A stretch of DNA of 64,000 bases from Ignavibacteria bacterium (lineage in GTDB: Bacteria > Bacteroidota > Ignavibacteria > Kapaibacteriales > Kapaibacteriaceae): contig CP054181.1 in assembly GCA_015709655.1 (NCBI GenBank), forward strand, positions 2,644,207-2,708,206, read 5' to 3'. Made by a program: the position numbers and the translations under genes. Below the pieces are notes generated by a model, which did not search any database, had not been told where the DNA came from, and saw nothing but the letters and a program-made list of their open reading frames with translations. This document shows, one piece after another, positions 1 to 8,191 of the stretch. Within the stretch, counting starts at the first letter, position 1; the number at the start of each line of letters is the position of its first letter.

Positions 1-178
1 AGTATTTTAATGAATTCACAGTGTGTTCGATTTTATGATTTAAGAAAGGCTAAGAATCATACAGAATCGGGTTAGACAGCAGAAGTACAGGTGAAAATGT
101 ATTCGACTATAATGAATGCTGTCAGCGCTTGAAATGACATTCTGGCTAGTCAGTTCGAATATCACTTGACAACATCAG
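1..178. other. Left edge, no gene seen
   Basis: AT-rich sequence between the window edge and the left inverted repeat of the IS3-family element. I see no convincing reading frame, hairpin or RNA. It may be the interrupted flank of an older locus. Confidence 0.5.
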
Positions 179-246
179 TGAACCCGGCCTGAATTGAGGT
201 ACAGAAAGATAAACTGAATTTTTCAATTCAAGAAAGGAGAACCGCA

Positions 247-543
247 ATGGCAGGTAAACGTACACGGCAGCCAATAGAGGCTCAGTTTAGAGCTGAAGCG
301 CTGCGTCTAGTAAGGGACCATCCCGAGCGTCAGAAGTCCAGTATCGCCCGTGACCTTGGCATCGATGCTAAAACGCTGTATGCTTGGATACAGGCAGATA
401 AGAAGAGCAAATCATCACAGCCAGATGCTTTGGAAGCGAGCGCCGAGGAAAACGCCCGACTGCGTCGTGAATTGAAGGTGGTGACTCAGGAGCGCGACAT
501 CCTAAAAAATGCCATCGGTATCTTCTCTCAACGGCCGAGATGA
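247..543 (+). CDS. IS3-family transposase OrfA
   Basis: 98-residue DNA-binding subunit. The N-terminal half is a helix-turn-helix of the IS3 OrfA type (SIARDLGIDAKTLYAWIQ, about residues 32-49). The C-terminal half is a leucine-zipper-like helix ending in the family motif ERDILKNAIGIF. An AAGGAGA ribosome-binding site lies just upstream of the ATG. The stop overlaps the start of orfB as ATGA, which suggests translational coupling. I see no obvious A6G slippery heptamer in the overlap, so classical -1 frameshifting is less certain here. Confidence 0.92.
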   Translation: MAGKRTRQPIEAQFRAEALRLVRDHPERQKSSIARDLGIDAKTLYAWIQADKKSKSSQPDALEASAEENARLRRELKVVTQERDILKNAIGIFSQRPR

Positions 544-1445
544 GATACGACTTCATTGAGCGTCATCGCTCGAAATGGCCGTTAGACGTGATGTGTCGAG
601 TCTTGCAAGCTTCCCGTGATGGCTACTATCAGTGGCGCAAGGGTGTTGAGGGGAAGCGCAAGCAAGAAGATCGCGAACTGCTTGCTCAGATCAATGAGAT
701 CTATCAGGCAACGGAGAGGAGCTATGGTGCCGAGTGGATCGCTCATGATATCAGGAAAGGCGGGAGACGTGTCGGAAAGACTCGGGTTCGTCGGCTCATG
801 AAGCAAAACGGTATGCCTGTTCAATGCAAGAACACATGGAAATGCATGGCAACGACGAATTCATCGGAGACGTATCACCCCTCATCGGATCTCGTGCAGC
901 GCGCGTTCCACAGGACTGAACTGGACGAACTGTGGCTGAGCGACTATTCTGAGCTTCCGGCGATCGGTCCAAAGATCTACGCCGTGGCGATCAAGGATCA
1001 AGCATCGCACCGCATTCTTGGTATCCACGTTTCGCATGATTTGCATGTTGGAGCGTTGTTCAAAGCATTCCATCAAGCCGTGATCGCGCGTCGGCTGAAG
1101 CACAGGACATTAGAGGTGCCCATCATCTTCCACTCCGACCAAGGAGGGCAGTACAACTCATATGCATTCAAAGATGAGCTCAAGAAGTACGGCCTCGTTA
1201 GTAGCATGGGCTCATCAGGCGACTGCTATGACAATGCTCCGATGGAATCGTTTTGGGCCACGATGAAGACCGAGTTGATGCATCACTTCCCATTTCGTAA
1301 CGTCGAACATGCCGCAGGTGCCATCTATCGATGGACACATCTGTTCTACAACCAACGCCGCAGACACACGTCAATCGGTGGACTCTCGCCCGTGCAATTC
1401 GAAGCCGATTGGTATCAACGCAATCGATCAGTATGTTGTACTTAA
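540..1445 (+). CDS. IS3-family transposase OrfB (DDE integrase)
   Basis: 301-residue catalytic subunit that cuts and joins IS ends. An HTH_21-like N-terminal region (about 45-100, with YGAEWIAHDIRKGGRRVGKTR) precedes an rve integrase core. The expected acidic residues are visible: D in ELWLSDYSEL, D in IIFHSDQGGQYNS and E in NAPMESFWATMK. The C-terminal RRRHTSIGGLSPVQFE is typical of the family. It overlaps orfA by 4 bp, and its stop is 30 bp inside the right inverted repeat. Confidence 0.93.
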   Translation: MRYDFIERHRSKWPLDVMCRVLQASRDGYYQWRKGVEGKRKQEDRELLAQINEIYQATERSYGAEWIAHDIRKGGRRVGKTRVRRLMKQNGMPVQCKNTWKCMATTNSSETYHPSSDLVQRAFHRTELDELWLSDYSELPAIGPKIYAVAIKDQASHRILGIHVSHDLHVGALFKAFHQAVIARRLKHRTLEVPIIFHSDQGGQYNSYAFKDELKKYGLVSSMGSSGDCYDNAPMESFWATMKTELMHHFPFRNVEHAAGAIYRWTHLFYNQRRRHTSIGGLSPVQFEADWYQRNRSVCCT

Positions 1446-1605
1446 ACTTTCGTACCTCGAATTAGGCCGGGTTCAAAGAGCCAGGTTACAAACTCGACAG
1501 AATACCGATACTGCACCTGCTTCCGAGAAATAATACCACTTTAATCACCCTCACACCCACACGTACAGAACTGTAGTTTTGGAGAGTAGGAACGAGGAGC
1601 ACACG

Positions 1606-1806
1606 ATGTACCAAGCAACCAAAGGACAGCGCATTTGCGCAACATGCACCCACTGGGCGGGTCCGCGTGATTTTAAGGTTAAAACCGTTTACTTCAACGC
1701 ATCCGACCGCGGCAAATGTCTTTCGCCCGATGGTCCATGGAAGAACCAGCAGCGTCAGGCAACAGCCGGGTGCAACAAGCATGAAACATGGGCGCCGCTG
1801 AGATAA
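1606..1806 (+). CDS. Small cysteine-containing protein, possible zinc-binding
   Basis: 66-residue protein from an ATG at 1606 with GAGGAG 7 nt upstream. A longer TTG start at 1579 lacks comparable support. It has a CxxC pair (ICATCTHW), a third cysteine in GKCLSPDG and a fourth in AGCNKHETW, plus nearby histidines, so a small metal-binding fold is plausible. I do not recognise the family and infer no function. A hairpin follows the stop directly. It stands alone between the IS element and a small membrane protein. Confidence 0.6.
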   Translation: MYQATKGQRICATCTHWAGPRDFKVKTVYFNASDRGKCLSPDGPWKNQQRQATAGCNKHETWAPLR

Positions 1807-1809
1807 TGA

Positions 1810-1837
1810 CTCCTCACCCTGGGAAGCTAGTGAGGAG
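1810..1837 (+). terminator. Terminator-like hairpin after the small Cys protein
   Basis: CTCCTCAC (1810-1817) pairs perfectly with GTGAGGAG (1830-1837) across a 12-nt loop, starting 4 nt after the stop codon. Only a weak T-rich tail follows, so it could be an RNA-stabilising hairpin and not a true intrinsic terminator. Confidence 0.45.
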
Positions 1838-2041
1838 AGTTTGCGTTTCAGAACTACCGGACCGGGGCTGCCACTAACATAGGCTGCGAAACCTAAGCCC
1901 CCTTTATCATCAATGTAACGTTGTCTTTCGTGTATGTTCGCACAGGCGTACATTCGACGCATGGAATGTAGCCCGGCAATCATATCTACAGAGAAAGACT
2001 CAACGGGGAAAATCGTGTATTAAATCATAAATCAGATTATA

Positions 2042-2404
2042 ATGCTGCTGGTAGCATACCGATTCCATTATAGGTCAAGAATCAATAAGATACTTTGCGC
2101 GCAGCTTACAGCATATCAGAAAATCCAACGTATTCGAGGAGAGAGAGTAATTCCACCCAAGGAAACATTTACGCCCGAAGAATACATACTGTACAAAATT
2201 ACCCGTCGCCGTAAAGTCACATTCTATATAATCGGATTCATCCTTGGCACTATATCACTCACCGCGTTTGCTGACGCATTGTATCCCGATGAGAGCAAAT
2301 ATCTCAAGCTTGGAGCAGGCATGGCAGTGTATTTGGTTACAGCAGCCATGATATCAGGAATCTTCTTTACGGTTGCGTATAAAAGGTATTTGGATGAGAG
2401 GTAG
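2042..2404 (+). CDS. Small membrane protein, unknown
   Basis: 120-residue protein with two hydrophobic segments, about 60-80 (VTFYIIGFILGTISLTAFA) and 92-112 (AGMAVYLVTAAMISGIFFTV). The N-terminal half is basic and predicted cytoplasmic. There is no good ribosome-binding site before the ATG, and a short AT-rich leader precedes it. I do not recognise a family. Length and composition are consistent with a real orphan membrane protein of the accessory region. Confidence 0.45.
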   Translation: MLLVAYRFHYRSRINKILCAQLTAYQKIQRIRGERVIPPKETFTPEEYILYKITRRRKVTFYIIGFILGTISLTAFADALYPDESKYLKLGAGMAVYLVTAAMISGIFFTVAYKRYLDER

Positions 2405-2944
2405 AGGGAGAGGTAGGGGGCTGGGGAGGGAACCAGTAGCAGGCTGTGCGTAATCCGTCCTGTACAGAGCGGGCATGGTCTGTAACCAAAAAGCCGTTAT
2501 GCTCGGTCCGACAGAATCCAAGCACCGGAACAGTTGATCGGAAGCACTAACGCCGAGACCGCTTCATAAACTGACCGCTGCTCGAATAAAGAAGAGAATA
2601 ACCGAAACCTATTACAAATCTTTGACAATATATTGGTATAATCTATTAGGTAGGGGAATAAAAACGAAATTACTAACTAATGAATTATCATTTGGTCATC
2701 CGAGATAAGCTATCGTACACGGTTAGGGGTGAATGCGTACATCAAATGATAGATTTACTACTAAAATCACATCTCTAAAAAGTACACATAATTGCGAAAT
2801 TTGTTTCGGTGAGTATGACTGAATATTTACGTATCAGTCGCGATATTGAATCAACGAAGCAACGATGGAGTCCGGATACCACATAAAAAAACGGGGCCAA
2901 ACCGAAAAGCCAAACGAGTAGGACATATTTCAGGGAGGTTTATC
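2405..2944 (+). repeat. Gene-free stretch with a degenerate copy of the dispersed 210-bp repeat
   Basis: No supported gene in 540 bp. About 2490-2650 resembles the repeat seen near 11.2, 12.3 and 12.9 kb. It shares a GACCGCTGCTCGAATAAAGA-like stretch and ends with AATCTTTGACAATATATTGG, matching the TATCTTTGACAA block of the other copies. Similarity is low over the rest, so this is an old or partial copy. Confidence 0.35.
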
Positions 2945-3370
2945 ATGCACAAACAACGGTTAGCAATCGTTATTGCGGCAGCACTCGGAATAGTCGCCAC
3001 ATTCTTGCCATGGGTGAATATTGCGTTTTTAGGGTCGGTAACCGGAACCAACGGAGATGGATGGTTTACTCTGATTCTGTTTATTGCTGCGTTAGTGATT
3101 GGTTTACTAAAGGACAAGTCAGCACCAGTAACCGGTGGGCTGATGTACGGAGTTATAGCACCGGGAATTCTTGCAGCCATTATAGGACTGTATGATTTCA
3201 TAAACATTTCGTCCAGATTTTCGGGTGGCGGAGATAATCTGTTTACGGCAGCGGTGAACTCCAGTATTTCAGCAGGTATTGGGCTGTACCTTGTAATTGC
3301 AGCCGGAATCGCGATTCCAGTCGTAGCCTTTGTATTAAAGGGGAATCAGCAGGAGCAGCCACAAGGGTAA
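2945..3370 (+). CDS. Four-helix integral membrane protein, unknown
   Basis: 141-residue protein starting at the ATG preceded by GGGAGG (2933-2938). A longer frame from a TTG at 2846 adds a basic extension without support. Four hydrophobic segments are visible, near residues 6-26, 40-55, 65-85 and 108-133. The first contains LGIVATFLPWVNI, a pattern common in small membrane proteins of unknown role. The tail is polar (QQEQPQG). No enzymatic motif is visible. It is followed by about 430 bp without a clear gene. Confidence 0.6.
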   Translation: MHKQRLAIVIAAALGIVATFLPWVNIAFLGSVTGTNGDGWFTLILFIAALVIGLLKDKSAPVTGGLMYGVIAPGILAAIIGLYDFINISSRFSGGGDNLFTAAVNSSISAGIGLYLVIAAGIAIPVVAFVLKGNQQEQPQG

Positions 3371-3798
3371 TGAGCGTTTGAACCGCACTTAAACAAAGCT
3401 GTTATTGCACTTGAAGTATCAGCCGAGATATCACACTTCCTAAATATAAAGAAAATGGAAGGCTTGGCGACACAGCGTAAAGAAATTCTTGGAGACAGTA
3501 TCCAGTCCGGTGAGTATAAACGTAGTATTTATACCCGGTTATTATTTAGGTAGAGTGATTACGTTAACAATGGCAATGGAGTTCAAACATATTCGCTGCG
3601 ATGGTGTTCAAAGTGTGGTGTGTAGGAGTGAGGGGATCCTTGTCTAAAAGCCCACAATGACTTCGTTAACTATTCCACACACGCTATACTACCGCCACGC
3701 AATTGATTGCTATGGGAGGTGGCTGGACGTAAAGCAATGCGTACACCTTCTGTTTTTGCTATGCTGGTATGAGCCATTTCAAGCCTGGGATGTTTTCC
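3371..3798 (+). other. Gap with a 59-codon open frame of uncertain status
   Basis: From 3374 to a TAG at 3551 one frame stays open and reads like coding sequence (KAVIALEVSAEISHFLNIKK, then MEGLATQRKEILGD). It has no ATG until its 28th codon (3455) and no ribosome-binding site. It may be the 3' remnant of a lost gene or a chance frame. The rest, up to the DUF6933 copy at 3799, holds nothing I can support. Confidence 0.3.
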
Positions 3799-4110
3799 AT
3801 GGCACTGATTTATGCGACCAGGAAACTGCTTGAGAGAGCCGGCAAGTGGGATACCACGGTACTTGCAGATGGCGTGGCTCGCGAGGGCGGTCTTCTTGCT
3901 TCATGGTATGATACCTATGCCATTGTTGAGACGCAGCATGTAGTGGTGTTGGTGAATAATTAGACGTTTCTGACGGTTATTATCCCGGTAAAGGACTTCA
4001 GACGGAACCCGGCGGGGACGATGCACGCTGCAATTGAACCTCTGCTGGCTGACATAGAAATAGATAGTAACCAAAATGGGAGTTGCTTTCTGCAGTATTC
4101 GCAGAATGTT
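3799..4110 (+). pseudogene. DUF6933 gene copy 1, broken by TAG and a 1-nt deletion
   Basis: Starts MALIYATRKLLERAGKWDTT and aligns residue for residue with the copies at 6915 and 9881. Where they have VNDP followed by a T/M-FLTVV stretch, this copy has VNN-TAG-TFLTVII (TAG at 3961-3963). The same frame then continues with IPVKDFRRNPAGTMHAAIEP and LLADIEIDSN. One base is missing around 4070-4085 relative to the paralogues, so the end is frameshifted. DUF6933 is a domain of unknown function. I call this a decayed duplicate. Confidence 0.75.
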
Positions 4111-4235
4111 AAACCAATAACGGTGTACAGTTACCGCGCACTACGTCTTTAACAACATAAGAAACAATCTTTTCAATCAACTAATAATTGCGAGTCCGAC
4201 TATGAATAAGAGAAGGTTGGACCGCACAATGCACG

Positions 4236-5840
4236 ATGGAAAATATACTATCGAAGTTAGTTCTTTGTATCTGCTTTGTCGGATGTATTCTTTCTTGTAA
4301 TCTACAACAACAAGAGATCAATACACATTCGGTACACAATGAGAATGACACAATCTCTGAAGCACATGGACCCAAACATGATCAGCCATTACCCGATACT
4401 GTGTTCCAATCTGTCAAAATGATGATGTTTAAAATCACAATCACTGATAGTACTATGGATGGTACCATTCATTCCTATGACAATTTATACGAAGGAATTG
4501 ATGGAATTCTAACCTTCCGTGGAATGCCTAATCGCATTCCTCATTTCACTGGAGCGATTAAAGGGCGGCCTTCGGAAATTAAAGTTGATTGGTCATTTAA
4601 AACTGATTATGACACCGTACAAACGAAGTCAGGCGTTTGGGGAGGAGGGAACGGATGGACTGGCCAGCCACTCTATATCAACTGGGATGACCCGGAAGTA
4701 AAACGTCGGTTGAAACGCCAACCCGATTCTACTTTTAAAGGTAAGGAAATTATTATTTCTTCACTTTGTGGATATGTCTATTTCCTGGATTATGAGACAG
4801 GGAAACAAAAGCGAATGAAAGTACTTGTCAATAACCCGGTTAAAGGAACAGCCATGTTGGACCCAACGATGAATGGAAATCTTTATGTAGGCCAGGGAAT
4901 TCCTCGAACAACACCTTTCAATCCTGTTGTAATTAATGTGTTTCAAAATAGAGTTATTCAACATTTACAGAGGGAACCGGATATTTGGAGAGGTTGGAAT
5001 GCCTTTGATTCATCTCCGATAGCTACTGGTAAATTTGTATTTTGGGCAGGTGAAAATGGAACGATTTATAAATTCTCCCGGGATACTGTTGGTTTGAAAC
5101 TTCATTCAAAACTCCAGTATAAAGTTGGCGCTCAGAGTGCTCCGGGCATTGAATCTTCTACGGTTGTCTATAGAAATTATGGCTACACGGCAGACAATCA
5201 TGGAAATATTCTTTGCTTTAATTTGAACAATATGCAACCTGTTTGGTTATATCAAAACCAGGATGATACTGATGGTACAATATTGCTCGAAGAAGACGAG
5301 GAAGGAAATGCCTATCTATACAGCGGCTGCGAAGTAGACAAAATGCCTTCGCCGGGATATTCCCGATTCATTAAACTGAATGCACTTACTGGTGAGCTCA
5401 TCTGGAAGCAAGAATTCGCCTGCACTAAGAGTGTACTTGGAGAGAAATCATTCGATGGCGGGATGTATTCTACCCCTTTACTCGGAGGAGGAAATTGTAG
5501 TGAGATGATTTTTACAAATATTGTGACGAACAGACCATTCGGCACTGGAGATTTTGTGGCAATAAGTAAATCAACAGGGCAAGTAATTTACCGTATCCCC
5601 TTAAAATGGTACGCTTGGTCGTCACCTGTGGCACTGTACAATGAAAGAGGCGAAATGTTTATTTTCACCGGTGACACTCAGGGTCGTGCCTATGTGTTTG
5701 ACGGAAAAACAGGCGAAATTTTGATAAACCGAAAAATAGGCCTTAATTTTGAAGCTTCGCCAATCATCATAGACAATAAAGTTATCATTGGTTCGCGAGG
5801 TACAGGTATTTTTAAGTTACGTATAGAATGCAAAAACTAG
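4236..5840 (+). CDS. PQQ-like beta-propeller lipoprotein
   Basis: 534-residue predicted lipoprotein. A hydrophobic signal ends in the lipobox ILSC (Cys near residue 21). The body carries repeated blades of the PQQ-like/quinoprotein type, for example YVYFLDYETGKQKR, TADNHGNILCFNLNN, SGQVIYRI-like and AYVFDGKTGEIL, each pairing a display strand with a D/NxxTG turn. No dehydrogenase catalytic residues are evident, so a binding or scaffold role at the cell surface is more likely. The DNA is AT-rich compared with the core. The stop overlaps the next gene, an esterase, by 13 bp, so the two are probably one transcript. Confidence 0.75.
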   Translation: MENILSKLVLCICFVGCILSCNLQQQEINTHSVHNENDTISEAHGPKHDQPLPDTVFQSVKMMMFKITITDSTMDGTIHSYDNLYEGIDGILTFRGMPNRIPHFTGAIKGRPSEIKVDWSFKTDYDTVQTKSGVWGGGNGWTGQPLYINWDDPEVKRRLKRQPDSTFKGKEIIISSLCGYVYFLDYETGKQKRMKVLVNNPVKGTAMLDPTMNGNLYVGQGIPRTTPFNPVVINVFQNRVIQHLQREPDIWRGWNAFDSSPIATGKFVFWAGENGTIYKFSRDTVGLKLHSKLQYKVGAQSAPGIESSTVVYRNYGYTADNHGNILCFNLNNMQPVWLYQNQDDTDGTILLEEDEEGNAYLYSGCEVDKMPSPGYSRFIKLNALTGELIWKQEFACTKSVLGEKSFDGGMYSTPLLGGGNCSEMIFTNIVTNRPFGTGDFVAISKSTGQVIYRIPLKWYAWSSPVALYNERGEMFIFTGDTQGRAYVFDGKTGEILINRKIGLNFEASPIIIDNKVIIGSRGTGIFKLRIECKN

Positions 5841-6595
5841 TTGTTTTAGCGTTATTTGTTTTACCGTTTGTGGTAAAGGCTCAAGCCAAACTAACCGCCT
5901 TTAGGAACACAGTTGAAAATGGATATAACTTCTGGTTATATGAACCAAAGGATGATACTTTGGCAGATGAACCGGAGAAGAAACCATTAATCATTTTCCT
6001 TCATGGAAAAAGTTTATTTGGCAACAATTTATATCAAGTAAAGAAATACGGAACTATCAATGCAATTGAGATGGGGCGACAAATTGATGCCTATGTTCTG
6101 AGTCCACAAACCAATAACGGATGGAATCCTGAACGTATTCTAAATATTATGAATTGGACCATCGAAAATTATGATGTTGATACCAATCGGGTGTACGTTT
6201 TAGGAATGAGCATGGGAGGATATGGGACGATTAACTTCGTTGGAACTTATCCTGAGAAAGTCGCTGCTGCAATGGCATTCTGTGGTGGTGGGACATTAAA
6301 AGATTTTTGTGGCTTAAATGAAGTTCCTCTATGGATTATTCATGGAACAGCCGATAGAGCAGTTGGAATTGAGCAATCTGACCGCGTGGTTGAGGCAATG
6401 AAATCATGTGGAGAAACAAACCGATTGATTTATGAAAGATGGAAGGGTGTAAATCACTCTATCCTGGCCCGTTTGTTCTATCTACCGGCAACGTATGAAT
6501 GGTTGTTTAAACACTCTCTAAAAGACGAAGACAGAATAGTTAACAGAGATGTTGATATCAACAAAAGCAGCTTATACGTGGCTTATAAAAATTGA
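5828..6595 (+). CDS. Secreted alpha/beta-hydrolase (esterase-like)
   Basis: 255 residues. A Sec signal (about 1-20, LALFVLPFVVKAQA) precedes an alpha/beta-hydrolase fold. The oxyanion-region motif is LIIFLHGKS, the nucleophile elbow is GMSMGGYG (Ser near residue 130), the acid lies in IIHGTADRAVG and the histidine in GVNHSI. The layout resembles feruloyl-esterase or polyhydroxybutyrate-depolymerase-like hydrolases. The substrate cannot be read from the sequence. It overlaps the upstream propeller lipoprotein by 13 bp, suggesting the pair acts together at the envelope. Confidence 0.8.
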   Translation: MQKLVVLALFVLPFVVKAQAKLTAFRNTVENGYNFWLYEPKDDTLADEPEKKPLIIFLHGKSLFGNNLYQVKKYGTINAIEMGRQIDAYVLSPQTNNGWNPERILNIMNWTIENYDVDTNRVYVLGMSMGGYGTINFVGTYPEKVAAAMAFCGGGTLKDFCGLNEVPLWIIHGTADRAVGIEQSDRVVEAMKSCGETNRLIYERWKGVNHSILARLFYLPATYEWLFKHSLKDEDRIVNRDVDINKSSLYVAYKN

Positions 6596-6914
6596 ACTCC
6601 CCATGCGGATGAGTGAGTTATGTATTAGCCCCTTAGTCGCCTGGCCAGAAATCAAAAACCGCTGCCTACCATCAAAGCTGGGTAACATGGTACGAATGAA
6701 GCAAACGTATACCCATGAAGACCTGCTGAGACTATAAAGCTGAAATCCAACGCTCACCTTAATCATTACCAGAAGGCGATATTGATAAAGCCCCAGTACT
6801 ACTGGCATCCGAGAGATAGGCAGGGGGCTTTGCCAGACGCGTACTTCACAGTGCGTGGCCACTTTAGATTCGTGCCACCGTAGTTTGAACCCATTCAAAC
6901 ATGGAGTGTTGTTG
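6596..6914 (+). repeat. Upstream flank of DUF6933 module, with a transposase remnant
   Basis: No intact gene. Positions 6687-6737 encode MVRMKQTYTHEDLLRL then a stop, matching the first residues of the transposase-like remnant at 12056 (MAKTKQTFTPEDPLSLL). From about 6768 the sequence matches the region before the third DUF6933 copy (about 9727-9880), including GAGATAGGCAGGGGGCT and TTCGTGCCACCGTAGTTT. The DUF6933 gene therefore moved or duplicated with at least 140 bp of leader. Confidence 0.6.
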
Positions 6915-7226
6915 ATGGCGCTGATTTATGCGACAAAAAAATTGCTGGAAAGGGCAAGGAAGTGGGATACCACGGTACTTGTTGAAGGCCAGGCCCACGA
7001 GGATGGTCTGCTTGCTGCAAGGTATGCAACCTACGCCATCGTTGAGAAGCAGCATGTAGTGGTGATGGTGAATGACCCGATGTTTCTGACGGTGGTTATT
7101 CCTGTGAAGGACTTCAAGAGAAACCCGGTAGCGACGATGCGAGCTGTACTAGAGCCCCTGCATGCTGACATCGAAAGTGATAGTATCCAGATTAGGAAAT
7201 TGCTTTCTGCAGTACTCTCTGACTAG
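6915..7226 (+). CDS. DUF6933 protein, intact copy
   Basis: 103 residues from the ATG at 6915, with GGAG upstream. Longer frames translate the duplicated leader. It begins MALIYATKKLLERARKWDTT, then has YATYAIVEKQHVVVMVNDP and FLTVVIPVKDF. This pattern matches the DUF6933 domain, a small alpha/beta domain of unknown function often found alone or joined to a pRiA4b ORF-3-like domain. It is the only one of three copies here without an internal stop. It sits between two unrelated cargo gene pairs. The stop is TAG, showing that TAG terminates normally in this genome. Confidence 0.7.
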   Translation: MALIYATKKLLERARKWDTTVLVEGQAHEDGLLAARYATYAIVEKQHVVVMVNDPMFLTVVIPVKDFKRNPVATMRAVLEPLHADIESDSIQIRKLLSAVLSD

Positions 7227-7415
7227 CAAACCAATAACAGTGTACTGTTACCCCGTAATATAGTTTTGGCAAAGCAGACAACGGATTTTTCAATCCCAAA
7301 TAGTTGACGAACGCATGTAAAAAAAAAGAATTAGACCAATAGTTGTTTTATTATTTTTTTTTCCTATATTGTCTGTGTATCGATGTGCACCATAGATTGT
7401 TCTAGGAGATGTCGA

Positions 7416-8159
7416 ATGAAGAGTTGCATTTTTTTAGTGCTGATTTTTCCACTCTGTGCTCAATTTGTAGCAAGCCAGGAGAATTGGTTTTGCATCGGGG
7501 CACCGGAGTGCATGGAAGAGCTAGGTGAGGAGCTACCTGGCAATGTAGGGCCTGGACAGGTTATTCTGACTCATCCGAATTACCCGAATTGCCAGTTACT
7601 GGTTACTTATAGAGCGTGGTTCTGCGTGGTGGGATGGGAAGTAATTCATCGGCTCAGCATAACTGGCTGGGCTCCGATTGATATCAATGACCCAGGTTGC
7701 GCAGGTTTAAAATCAGAGATGTATCCATCAGGATATCCAGGCCCGGTGAATCAAGATTTTATTCTTGGAATGTTCAACAGCCTAATACCTGTTGTTAGTG
7801 AGTATTATTTTGTAAACCGTCCGGGTAAGCCCCCAAGCATGTATCCGTGCCCTGCAACCTTTGTAACTCAGGAGTTTGTACAAGGATCTTGTGTCAAACT
7901 TGTACAGAGTTCTTACACCTCCACCCAACCAGTCATTCTTCTCGACCCATTCTTCAAACTGGCATTTTGCACCCATTTCTGTTGCACAACAACTCTTGAA
8001 CATTGCTTCGACACCGAAACAAATACAGTTCAAACACGAGTTCTTACTCATTCTGGCCCGGTACTACCACTCCAATGCGATCATGGTTCATTAATCAGTC
8101 CGCCTCAATCCGGAATCGTTCTCTCAACAACATGTCAACCAATGTGCCCTCAAGAATAA
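7416..8159 (+). CDS. Secreted cysteine-rich protein, unknown
   Basis: 247 residues from the ATG at 7416, chosen because AGGAG lies 8 nt upstream and a Sec signal starts there (CIFLVLIFPLCAQFVASQ). An upstream ATG at 7383 is in frame but unsupported. The mature chain is rich in cysteine (FCIGAPEC, FCTHFCCTTTLEHC, TTCQPMCPQE at the C-terminus) and in proline, suggesting a disulfide-stabilised exported protein. I do not recognise a domain. The gene ends 32 bp before another secreted protein, so they may be co-transcribed. Confidence 0.6.
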   Translation: MKSCIFLVLIFPLCAQFVASQENWFCIGAPECMEELGEELPGNVGPGQVILTHPNYPNCQLLVTYRAWFCVVGWEVIHRLSITGWAPIDINDPGCAGLKSEMYPSGYPGPVNQDFILGMFNSLIPVVSEYYFVNRPGKPPSMYPCPATFVTQEFVQGSCVKLVQSSYTSTQPVILLDPFFKLAFCTHFCCTTTLEHCFDTETNTVQTRVLTHSGPVLPLQCDHGSLISPPQSGIVLSTTCQPMCPQE

Positions 8160-8191
8160 TAAGTACAGATTCATAAATACTCATCAGAATT

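Larger units (their letters stand above)
179..1475 (+). mobile_element. IS3-family insertion sequence, apparently complete
   Basis: A 1.3-kb element with two consecutive transposase frames between imperfect terminal inverted repeats of about 29 bp. The left end reads TGAACCCGGCCTGAATTGAG from 179. The right end, reverse-complemented from 1475, reads TGAACCCGGCCTAATTCGAG, so the first 12 bases are identical and the rest match with small indels. I find no clear target-site duplication (flanks CAG and AAG). Both transposase genes look intact, so the element may still be active. Confidence 0.85.
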
